64,000 nt of DNA from contig JANXUR010000097.1 of NCBI GenBank assembly GCA_025356095.1, positions 62,001 to 126,000 of the forward strand, in the 5' to 3' direction. Shown one piece after another: positions 25,018 through 33,254 of the stretch (positions are counted from its first letter, which is position 1; each line of letters opens with the position of its first letter). Source of the stretch: Acidobacteriaceae bacterium (lineage in GTDB: Bacteria > Acidobacteriota > Terriglobia > Terriglobales > Acidobacteriaceae). Below the pieces are notes generated by a model that saw only the letters and a list, made by a program, of their open reading frames with translations, did no database searches and was not told the origin of the DNA. Both the position numbers and the translations under genes were made by a program.

Positions 25018-26847
25018 TTAGTCATACGTTCCCTCTACCAGCCAGTTACCTTGTTTACTGTCACGAGTCAGGCGATAGAAGCTGACTGCACCTAAGGCAG
25101 GCGCGGAAGTAAGACTGTGCAGGGCGACATCCCACTCTTCACGCTGCCATTCCTGCTCGTTCCACCACTCGCCGGAGCCTTGCCACGGGCCAGCACACCA
25201 GATCACATCTCCTGCCATGGGCGCACTGCGTTTGCCCGACTTACCTATTGCCGGTTGGCAAATGACGCGCACCGGAATCCGGCCACACAAGGTGACGGTC
25301 GCGGTAAGTGGCGGACGAAACAGCCGCAGCGCTGTGAGCGGAGCTTCCTTGCTGGCGTCATCCGCTGCCTCCGGCGGGTTCGCTGCCGTTGTGCTGACAA
25401 AGCGCTGCATGGCAAATGCGCCGGGACGGTGTGTATCCAGCGGCTCGGCTACACCAATACGACTGGAACTGTTTCCAGTAATCTTGTGCAGCCGCGCCAG
25501 TGTAAGTTCCAGTTGCTCCGGCTCAGGGGAAGAAGGCAAAAACAAGCCGCGTTGCGCAGGCCGAGGCTTTACCGGTTCGGCGCGCAGCCAAAGCTTAACC
25601 ACGGAGGCTCCCGGTGGATTGGCTTGCAGGTCGAGCTGCAACAGCTTCCATAGCAGCCGCGCGTCTTGGGTTGGTAGCGGTAAACGTAGCTTGCGCTCAA
25701 AGATGTTCTTTCCGGCGAAGCCGCTCGCGTCCAGCGCGTCCAACTCGGTGGTGCTTGGTTTGCGAGCTGCTGTTTTTCCTGCGCTAGCTTTTCCTGGGCT
25801 AGCTTTGCCCGTGCTAGCTTTGCCCGTTCCGCCCACCGCAATCACTTGCCCACTGCTGCTGCCGTCGTCGTATTCGCCAATAACGCGTTCCAGTTGCATA
25901 CGCAGCCGCACTTCATTGGTTGCCAATGCGCGGTGCGTCAAGCGCTGGCAAAGTGCTTCCAACATGCGATTTAGCAGAAATGAGAGCGGTTCCAGCAGCG
26001 CCACAACATCTTCCAGATCCAGCGCTTCTTCAAAGCACAGCGGCGCTTCCACGGGAACCAGTGTCCGCTGCACCGAGCCCCGCGCCAGTCGCTGCAAGTG
26101 CAGTCCTTGCTCCCCCAAGCGCTCCCGTACAGAAACTTCCGGCAGCGCGGCGAGTGCCCGCAGATTGCGCAGACCCCAGCGGTCAAATAAATCGAGCAAC
26201 TCGTCGGCACGAAAGAGCGCGTCTTTTGCAGAGGATGCCGCCGTGCCAGAAGCTGAACGAAGATCGTCAAACAGGCTGCGTTGGGCCGAGCCTGCATATG
26301 CGCCCGGGCCATTGGCCAGCAGCACTTCCAGTGGCAGTCCGCCCAGTTTGGTGGCTTCCTGGCCTTCCGGAATCACAGTGACACCACAAAATCCGCGTGC
26401 CGCCAGCGTGGCCGCATCTGGATTCGCGGCCACTGCCACCTGCGCTGTCAGATTCTGCTTTGCCGCCGCGTCAAAAAGTGCTTGCGCGATTTTTGCGGGC
26501 GACCCCAACAGTGGCTCCATGCCCGCCAAATCAAGCAGCAACGTCCCGGGATCTCCGGCTTCGACCTGTGGGGAAAATCTCTGTGTGCAATCCAGCAGGG
26601 CTGCCTGCGCCGACTCTTCTGCCAGCAGTGAACGTTTGCGCAGCGTCAGGTCGCACCACGCCTCTGCACTCAGCCGGGTCATGCCGGCCTCGATGCCATC
26701 CTGGCGCGCCGCTTCATTTACAGCAAAAACTTTTTCCAGTGGAGGCTGGCCAATCATCACCGCAACGGGCTGGCTGGCTAGCGCAGGCTCCTGCCTTAGC
26801 AGAGCGGCTACCGGAAAGTCGGGAATATGGATACAGGCAAATGGCAT
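25018..26847 (-). CDS. imuB: ImuB, Y-family-like mutagenesis protein
   Basis: 609 residues, catalytically inactive Y-family scaffold. The N-terminus MPFACIHIPDFPVAALLRQ has HIPD where an active polymerase has the metal-binding Asp pair. Little-finger and C-terminal regions are typical: AQRGLFLPSSPEPEQLELTL and a final segment ending in EGTYD. A possible sliding-clamp motif QRSLF is near residue 196. A Gly-Lys-Ala-Ser-rich stretch (about residues 345-370) is coded by 15-bp repeats at 25781-25825. In known systems ImuB binds the beta clamp, ImuA and DnaE2. It lies between imuA and dnaE2. Confidence 0.9.
   Translation of the reverse strand: MPFACIHIPDFPVAALLRQEPALASQPVAVMIGQPPLEKVFAVNEAARQDGIEAGMTRLSAEAWCDLTLRKRSLLAEESAQAALLDCTQRFSPQVEAGDPGTLLLDLAGMEPLLGSPAKIAQALFDAAAKQNLTAQVAVAANPDAATLAARGFCGVTVIPEGQEATKLGGLPLEVLLANGPGAYAGSAQRSLFDDLRSASGTAASSAKDALFRADELLDLFDRWGLRNLRALAALPEVSVRERLGEQGLHLQRLARGSVQRTLVPVEAPLCFEEALDLEDVVALLEPLSFLLNRMLEALCQRLTHRALATNEVRLRMQLERVIGEYDDGSSSGQVIAVGGTGKASTGKASPGKASAGKTAARKPSTTELDALDASGFAGKNIFERKLRLPLPTQDARLLWKLLQLDLQANPPGASVVKLWLRAEPVKPRPAQRGLFLPSSPEPEQLELTLARLHKITGNSSSRIGVAEPLDTHRPGAFAMQRFVSTTAANPPEAADDASKEAPLTALRLFRPPLTATVTLCGRIPVRVICQPAIGKSGKRSAPMAGDVIWCAGPWQGSGEWWNEQEWQREEWDVALHSLTSAPALGAVSFYRLTRDSKQGNWLVEGTYD
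25781..25825. repeat. 15-bp tandem repeats within imuB
   Basis: Three units of the type G-(C/G/T)-GCTAGCTTT(T/G)CC(T/C), with a degenerate fourth just before (25764-25780). They encode GKAS(T/P/A) repeats in the linker before the C-terminal region. The period keeps the frame. Confidence 0.7.
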
Positions 26848-26862
26848 AGCAGACTCGCAATC

Positions 26863-26940
26863 TTTTTTGGCAAACTCGCGAACTCTTTCGGTAAACTCGC
26901 GAACTGGCAGACTTGTAAACCGCTAAATCGCAAACTCGGA
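26863..26940. repeat. Heptamer-phased repeats between imuA and imuB
   Basis: AAACTCGCGAACT occurs at 26872-26884 and again 21 bases later at 26893-26905. The whole stretch splits into 7-bp units (CGCGAAC, GTAAACT, CTTGTAA and others). It fills most of the 124-base imuA-imuB gap. Confidence 0.6.
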
Positions 26941-26971
26941 ACATCAGCAAAAAGCACTGGCGCTGAACGCG

Positions 26972-27895
26972 TCACCCCGCCCACGCCGTGCGCGTGTTCC
27001 ATGTAGCGGTATGGGGATGTGCGGGCTTGCGCTCTACAGCAGAAGTTGCAGCCGTGCGCGAACGAATCACCTCCACCCGCAAGCTGAGTCCGCGCAACAA
27101 TCGGACGTGGCTGGGCAAACGTGCTTCTGTGGTGGGGTCGGCTGGAAGCACTGTGCTCACTGCGGGTGGCTCCAGTCGCAACACCAAAGAGGCGCAAGTA
27201 CGGGCACAACTTTCAGAGGTGGCCAGCAACAAAACGGTGGGGGTATTTTCCACGGCTCGGCTCAGGCGAAACCACGAGGTCAGCGGCACTCCTCGTACCA
27301 GTTCAGCGGGGACGTCACAGAGATCCATCACCACTAGCCCAAAGCCACCACTTTGTAGCAGCAAGTCGGTGGTGCGCAGGGCTTGTTCTACGGAGGCGGC
27401 TGCGGGGCTTGACGAATTGCGAATTAGTAGCTGACGCTGCCCCGAAGATGGGGCATAATTCCCAGAATGGGAATCGTGGTACGTCTGATTTGAGGACCCG
27501 CAACGTACCCACAATAGTTGCTCGAGGTGTACCCCGGTCTTTTGTGCGGTGAGCGGGTCAAAGGCGTCGCTGGCATCCACCAAGGCGCAGCTTTCACCCT
27601 GCCGGGTGGCGGAACGGAGCGCGGCGAGGCACAGGCTGGTGCGTCCGGAGGAAGCGGAACCATAAATCTCACTTAGGCCTCCACGTGGCCATCCACTCAC
27701 AAGTGCATCGAGTGAGGTGACTCCTGTGGGGAGCAGAACCGGGCGGGGGCATTGCAGTCGCGAAGCCATGCCAAGGCTGGGAATTTGACGATGGAGCTCA
27801 GCTAAACTATTTGCATTTAGCAACTTAAGATCATCGCTAGGGTTGCAGGGCGAGGAATTGGTGGAGGGTGGTTCGGGTTTTGCAGCAGCAGACAT
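26972..27895 (-). CDS. imuA: ImuA, RecA-like protein of the mutagenesis cassette
   Basis: 307 residues, RecA-fold. It has a Walker-A-like turn in GGLSEIYGSASSGRTSL and the following CALVDASDAFDP (Walker-B-like position). It lacks the RecA loops L1/L2. A Ser-rich central region (NQTYHDSHSGNYAPSS) looks like a linker insertion. In Caulobacter, Myxococcus and mycobacterial relatives (ImuA/ImuA') the protein pairs with ImuB and DnaE2 and is LexA-controlled. First gene of the cassette; the ATG has AGGTGA upstream. Divergent from the large surface-protein gene. Confidence 0.85.
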   Translation of the reverse strand: MSAAAKPEPPSTNSSPCNPSDDLKLLNANSLAELHRQIPSLGMASRLQCPRPVLLPTGVTSLDALVSGWPRGGLSEIYGSASSGRTSLCLAALRSATRQGESCALVDASDAFDPLTAQKTGVHLEQLLWVRCGSSNQTYHDSHSGNYAPSSGQRQLLIRNSSSPAAASVEQALRTTDLLLQSGGFGLVVMDLCDVPAELVRGVPLTSWFRLSRAVENTPTVLLLATSESCARTCASLVLRLEPPAVSTVLPADPTTEARLPSHVRLLRGLSLRVEVIRSRTAATSAVERKPAHPHTATWNTRTAWAG

Positions 27896-27933
27896 AAGAA
27901 GTCACCTAGGAGAGAAACACGAAAAAGGCCTCC

Positions 27934-27954
27934 ACGAAAGTGCCATAGTTTCGT
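27934..27954. promoter_or_regulatory. Dyad upstream of imuA, candidate SOS operator
   Basis: The inverted repeat ACGAAA (27934-27939) / TTTCGT (27949-27954) with a 9-bp spacer is 39 bases before the imuA start. SOS control of imuA is established in other phyla, but this does not match any LexA box I can name, so it is only a candidate. Confidence 0.25.
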
Positions 27955-28150
27955 CTTTTCTTCGCTAATAGTAACAGCATATAACACGGAAGTGGTGGTT
28001 TATTTTGTCTAAGACCGTGGATAATAAAAAGAACGATAGGGCTGGTCGGGCCCCCCAAGGTTAGTGCACTAAAAAAAGGCCAGCGCAACCCCCCAAAAAG
28101 CAATCGCAACGATTGCCAATTTTTGCACTCGGTTGAACAGGGAGCATTTT

Positions 28151-31100
28151 ATGAGCGGAGTTTACCGTTTTGGAATTGCCAGCGTAGTTGGGATGCTAAT
28201 GATGATGGGCGCAGTCGCGGCTTCGGCGCAGACGGCGGTGATTTCTCCTGCCAGCCTGAACTATGGCACAGCGCAGATTGGATTTATCACTCCCAGCCAA
28301 AGCGTCACCATCACCAATACGGGCACCGTCACGCTCACTTTCAATTCGATCAAATTGGCGGGTACCAACCCCAAGGATTTTTCGCCCTTGTCGCACAACT
28401 GCGCAGGTGGAGTGCGAGCGGGTGCCAGTTGCACCATTACAGCAGCATTCACGCCAGCCGCGAATGGGACGCGAAGCACCAGCATCAGTTTGACGGACAA
28501 CGCGCCGGACAGCCCGCAGTCGGTTCCGCTGACGGGTGTGGGTGGAACGCCGGCGGTGAGCCTTTCGCCGGGCAGCCTTAGCTTTGCCAGCCAGAATGTG
28601 GGGACGACCAGCGCAGCGCAGAATGTGACTTTGATCAATACGGGTACAGCTCCGATGGGCATTACGAGCATCGTGGCCAGTGGAGACTATGCGCAGTCCA
28701 ATACCTGCGGCACATCTTTGGTAAACGGTGCAAGCTGCAGCATCAGCGTGACCTTCACTCCTACGGTGGTGGGTACGCGTACTGGCAGCATCAGTTTGAC
28801 GGATACGGTGACGGGTAGTCCTCAGAGTGTGAGCCTCACCGGCACGGGAGCGACGCCGACAGCACCAGCTGTGAGTTTTTCGCCCAGCAGTCTGACCTTT
28901 GCGAATCAGTTGATTCTTACCAGCAGCGCCACGCAGAGCGTGACCATGACCAATACCGGGACGGCATTCTTGAGTGTGAATTCCCTGACGTTGGGGGGAA
29001 CGAATGCGGGCGATTTTGCTCCGTTATCCCACACCTGTTCGGCAGGGTTGGCTGTGGGGGCAAGTTGTACGATTTCTGCGACGTTTACGCCAGCGGCTGC
29101 GGGTTTGCGTTCCGCGACGATTGTGGTGATGGACAATGCAGCGGACAGTCCACAGAATTATTCGGTATCGGGGACAGGCATTACGGTGGCATCAATTGCG
29201 GTGACTCCAACGACGGCGAGCATCGCTGCTGGGCTGAAGCAGCAGTACACCGCGACGGCTACCTTTAGTGATGGCAGCACGCAGAATTACACTTCGACTG
29301 CGGCGTGGACTTCTTCCAACGGAGCCGTGGCCAGCGTAACCAGCGGCGGCTTGGCTTCGGCGCTCACGCAAGGTTCATCCACCATTACGGCGACGGCGAG
29401 TGGGGTTTCCGGCTCCGCTGTTTTGACGGTGACGGCTCCGACACTGAGTTCGATTGCGGTGACGCCAGCGAATGCTTCGATTGCCAAGGGCTTGACGCAG
29501 CAGTACACGGCAACCGGCACATATAGCGATGGCTCTACGCAAAACATCACCGGTGCGGTGACGTGGGTTTCGGCGGTTCCGGCGACGGCCAGCATCACAA
29601 CGGGCGGGTTGGTTTCGACTTTGGCGGTGGGCACCAGCACGATTGTGGCCACACAGGGAAGCATCAGCGGCTCGGTGGTTTTGACGGTGACGGCTCCGAT
29701 TCTTGTCTCGATGGCAGTGACGCCGGGAACGGCGAGCTTCGCGCTCGGGCAGAACCAGCAGTTCACAGCTACGGGAACCTACAGCGACGCCACCACACAA
29801 AATCTAACTACTGCGGTGGCATGGACGTCTTCGAATCCAGCGGTAGGGGTGAGCGCGGTTGGAGTGGCAACGGCGACGGCGACGGGTGCCAGCACGATTA
29901 CAGCCACGCAGAGTGGGATTAGCGGCAGTGCGAGTTTGACGGTGAATGCAGCAGCGCTGGTTTCGATTGCGGTGACGCCGGGCAGCGCCAGTATTGTAGG
30001 TACGGCGACGCAGCAACTGACGGCGACGGGGACTTATACCGATGGCACGGTACAGACGCTGACTGCGACGGCGACCTGGAGCAGTGCGAATCCGGCGGCG
30101 GCTACCGTGAATGCAGCGGGCCTGGTGACGGGGGTGGCGGCAGGTACATCCAGCATCACGGCATCGGCGACGGGAGTGAGTGGCACGGTTTCCGGGAGTT
30201 CAACGATCACGGTGACGGCACCAGTGCAGTTGCAGTCTGTGGCGATCACGCCCACTACTGCGAGTGTGGTGGGAATTGGCACGCAGCAACTGACGGCGAC
30301 GGGCACCTATACCGACAGCAGTACGCAGGGGATTACGGGTACGGCGACCTGGACGAGTTCGAATCCAGCCGTGGCTACCGTGAATGCGGCGGGGTTGGTG
30401 ACGGGAGTTGCTGGCGCCGCAGGCACCACCACCATCACAGCCTCGGCGAGTGGCGTGGGCGGAACTGTCTCTGGCACGGCGACCATTACCGTGACGGCGG
30501 CAACCTTGAACTCCATCGCGGTAACCCCCGCGACCGCGAGCATTCCCAAGGGTGCTACGCAGCAATTCACGGCAACGGGAACTTACAGTGACGGCAGCAC
30601 GCAGGTCATCACGAATACAGTGACCTGGACGTCGGCGAACCTGCCTTCGTTTACGATCAGCGCCACCGGTCTGGCCACTGGCCTTACCACAGGCAGCGGG
30701 CTGGTGACGGCAGCGCAGGGGAGCATCAGCGGAACTGCGGTGTTGAGTGTGACACAGAAAGCACTGGTTTCTATCTCGACGACACCCGTGAATCCGACTG
30801 TGGCGAAAGGGGTGACGCAGCAGTTCACGGCCAGCGGATCTTACAGTGACGGCAGCACGCAGAACATTTCAAGCGGAGTGACGTGGACCTCTTCCAACAC
30901 TGCGGTGGCGACGGTGAATGCAACCGGCTCGGCGTTAACCCTGATGGTGGGCACAACCACGATCACGGCGACGCAAGGTACGGTCAGTAACGGCACGACT
31001 TTGACGGTGACAGCAGCAGTCTTGTCGTCGGTTTCGGTGACGCCAACCAACCCATCGGTCACGGTGGGTGGGACGCAGCAGTTCACTGCGACTGGTATCT

Positions 31101-33064
31101 ACAGCGATGGCAGCACGGTGAACATGACGGCGACGGCGACGTGGACCTCGTCTGCGACGAAGACGGCAACGATTGTAGCGGGGGGCTTGGCGACGTCCAA
31201 GGCAGTGGGCAGCACCACCATCACGGCAACTTCTTCCAGCATCAAGGGGACGACGACGCTGACGGTGGCTGCGGCTGGTACCGTTACGGTGACGCTCTCG
31301 CCGCGCAATGCCTCGGTCACCACGAGCCAGACGCAGCAGTTTACAGCGACGGTGACGGGCAGCAGCAATACGGCGGTGAACTGGTCAGTGGACGGTGCGG
31401 CGGGCGGCAATGCCGCTGCGGGCACCATCAGCGCATCGGGTTTGTATACGCCGCCCGCGGTAACGGGAGCTCATGTGGTGACGGCGACGAGCCAAGCCAA
31501 CACGGCCGTTAGCGCTTCTTCCAACATGTACACCACCACCTTCCCCGGCATGTTCGTTTACAAGAACGATCTGCAGCGCACGGGCCAGAACCTGAACGAG
31601 CCCGCGTTGAACACGACGAATGTGGTCACCAGCACCTTCGGCAAGTTGTTCTCTTGCGCGGTGGATGGCGCGATTTACGGCCAGCCGCTGTACTATGCCA
31701 ACCTCAGCATCGCGGGCGGCATTCACAACGTGATTTATGTGGCTACGATGAACAACTCGGCCTACGCCTTTGATGCCGATAGCAGCAGTTGCCAGATTCT
31801 GTGGCAGAAGAACTTCGTGCTGAGCAACGAAGTGCCGGTGCCCATCACTGACATCAGCCCCTCCTGCGGTGAGATTCCGCAAGTCAACATCGGAATTTTG
31901 GGCACGCCGGTGATTGATACCACATCTGGCAAGATGTATTTCATCACCGCCACCAAGAACACGTCTGGTACCGCTTCCTACCACCATCGGATCTATGCGG
32001 TGGATGTCTTGACCGGCAATACACTGGCGGGTCCGACGGAGATTGCGGCCTCAGTGGCCGGTACGGGCGAGGCCAGCGTCGGCGGCATACTCACCTTTGA
32101 CCCCAAGATGCACAAGGCCCGGCCCGCCCTCACCTTGCTGAACGGCGTGGTGTATACCGGGTTTGGCGGCGAGTGCGACACGCATCCTTACCACGGCTGG
32201 CTGTTTGGCTTCGACGCCAACACCCTCGCCATGACCAATGTGATGTCCACGTCGGCGGATGGCGAAGGCAATGGGGTGTGGATGGGTGGCGGCGGTTTCT
32301 CGGTGGATAGCAACGGCAATATGTTCTTGGTATCCGGCGATGGAACCTTTACCGGAAGCACGGGCGGCACGGGGTGGGGTGACTCGTTCCTGCGGTTGCA
32401 GCCCTTCAACGGCAGCTTCAACATTTTGGACTACTTTACGCCGTCAAACCAATCAGTGCTGGATAACACGAACAATGACTTGGGATCGTCCGGCTTGCTG
32501 CTGCTGCCTGACCAGCCGGGTAGCTTTCCGCATCTGGCGGTGAGCGGTGGTAAAGATGCGGTGCTGCATCTGGTGAATCGTGATCAGATGGGCGGCTACA
32601 ACGCGGGCTTCGACAACAACTTGCAGGATATTACCTTGGCCCAGAAACTGAAGATGACCCCCAGCTACTGGAATGGCAATGTGTATATTGGCGCGCGCAC
32701 CGATTTTGTGCGGCAATATCAGGTGACGGTGAATAGCAGCGGCGTACCCTCGCTGACGCAAGTGCAGGTGAGTACGGCGGCACCGGGCTATCCGGGTACC
32801 GCACCTACTATTGTGGCGGCATCGCCAACTGCGACCAGCGCCGTCGCCTTCTTCCTTGACAACGGCACCTTCGCCAACGGTGCGGCGAAAATGTATGCGG
32901 TGGATGCGACCAACGTCTCGAAACAGTTGTGGGTTTCCACGCAAGCGGCGGGCGGGCGCGACGCGGCGCACAATGCCGTCAAATACACCATCCCCACCGT
33001 GGCCAACGGCAAGGTTTACATTGGCACGCAAGGCTTTGTGGATGTATACGGCTTGCTGCCTTAG
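28151..33064 (+). CDS. Giant secreted protein: choice-of-anchor/ASPM-like domains, Big_2 Ig repeats and C-terminal PQQ-like propeller
   Basis: 1637 residues from the ATG at 28151, which has AGGGAG upstream. Signal peptide to about ASA-QT. Then three HYDIN/ASPM-like domains (each with FxPxxxGxRxxxISLTDN), then about nine Big_2 Ig-like domains with the repeat (A)VTPxxASIxxGxTQQ(F/Y)TATGTYSDGS, then, from about residue 1135, a propeller that begins FVYKNDLQRTGQNLNEPALN and continues with DAIYGQPLY-like blades. The last part resembles the whole body of the 38.7-40.3 kb protein. It is an extracellular or surface-attached protein; the repeats act as a stalk. Ends at a strong terminator. Confidence 0.75.
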   Translation: MSGVYRFGIASVVGMLMMMGAVAASAQTAVISPASLNYGTAQIGFITPSQSVTITNTGTVTLTFNSIKLAGTNPKDFSPLSHNCAGGVRAGASCTITAAFTPAANGTRSTSISLTDNAPDSPQSVPLTGVGGTPAVSLSPGSLSFASQNVGTTSAAQNVTLINTGTAPMGITSIVASGDYAQSNTCGTSLVNGASCSISVTFTPTVVGTRTGSISLTDTVTGSPQSVSLTGTGATPTAPAVSFSPSSLTFANQLILTSSATQSVTMTNTGTAFLSVNSLTLGGTNAGDFAPLSHTCSAGLAVGASCTISATFTPAAAGLRSATIVVMDNAADSPQNYSVSGTGITVASIAVTPTTASIAAGLKQQYTATATFSDGSTQNYTSTAAWTSSNGAVASVTSGGLASALTQGSSTITATASGVSGSAVLTVTAPTLSSIAVTPANASIAKGLTQQYTATGTYSDGSTQNITGAVTWVSAVPATASITTGGLVSTLAVGTSTIVATQGSISGSVVLTVTAPILVSMAVTPGTASFALGQNQQFTATGTYSDATTQNLTTAVAWTSSNPAVGVSAVGVATATATGASTITATQSGISGSASLTVNAAALVSIAVTPGSASIVGTATQQLTATGTYTDGTVQTLTATATWSSANPAAATVNAAGLVTGVAAGTSSITASATGVSGTVSGSSTITVTAPVQLQSVAITPTTASVVGIGTQQLTATGTYTDSSTQGITGTATWTSSNPAVATVNAAGLVTGVAGAAGTTTITASASGVGGTVSGTATITVTAATLNSIAVTPATASIPKGATQQFTATGTYSDGSTQVITNTVTWTSANLPSFTISATGLATGLTTGSGLVTAAQGSISGTAVLSVTQKALVSISTTPVNPTVAKGVTQQFTASGSYSDGSTQNISSGVTWTSSNTAVATVNATGSALTLMVGTTTITATQGTVSNGTTLTVTAAVLSSVSVTPTNPSVTVGGTQQFTATGIYSDGSTVNMTATATWTSSATKTATIVAGGLATSKAVGSTTITATSSSIKGTTTLTVAAAGTVTVTLSPRNASVTTSQTQQFTATVTGSSNTAVNWSVDGAAGGNAAAGTISASGLYTPPAVTGAHVVTATSQANTAVSASSNMYTTTFPGMFVYKNDLQRTGQNLNEPALNTTNVVTSTFGKLFSCAVDGAIYGQPLYYANLSIAGGIHNVIYVATMNNSAYAFDADSSSCQILWQKNFVLSNEVPVPITDISPSCGEIPQVNIGILGTPVIDTTSGKMYFITATKNTSGTASYHHRIYAVDVLTGNTLAGPTEIAASVAGTGEASVGGILTFDPKMHKARPALTLLNGVVYTGFGGECDTHPYHGWLFGFDANTLAMTNVMSTSADGEGNGVWMGGGGFSVDSNGNMFLVSGDGTFTGSTGGTGWGDSFLRLQPFNGSFNILDYFTPSNQSVLDNTNNDLGSSGLLLLPDQPGSFPHLAVSGGKDAVLHLVNRDQMGGYNAGFDNNLQDITLAQKLKMTPSYWNGNVYIGARTDFVRQYQVTVNSSGVPSLTQVQVSTAAPGYPGTAPTIVAASPTATSAVAFFLDNGTFANGAAKMYAVDATNVSKQLWVSTQAAGGRDAAHNAVKYTIPTVANGKVYIGTQGFVDVYGLLP

Positions 33065-33085
33065 CCTTGGACCAGAGGGAACCCT

Positions 33086-33119
33086 GGGGAGGCGCTCTGG
33101 CGCCTCCCCTTCTTTTTTT
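33086..33119 (+). terminator. Rho-independent terminator after the giant surface protein
   Basis: A perfect 10-bp stem GGGGAGGCGC/GCGCCTCCCC (33086-33095, 33100-33109), a TCTG loop and the tract TTCTTTTTTT. Twenty-one bases after the stop. Confidence 0.95.
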
Positions 33120-33254
33120 GCAACAGGGCCGCTCGCCGCGCTGGTGCTGGATTTCGAGCACTTCGGGGTACCTTTCCTCATACAAACCTGATATCGTTCG
33201 GCAGTCCTGAAATATCGTTTTTGTGGGGACGCTGCACCGGGGAGATTTGACCTG

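Noticed and set aside
25217-26926. Long plus-strand open frame opposite imuB
   Set aside because: It is Ser/Arg-rich with no motifs and lies entirely over a clear imuB; it is an antisense shadow from GC-biased codons.
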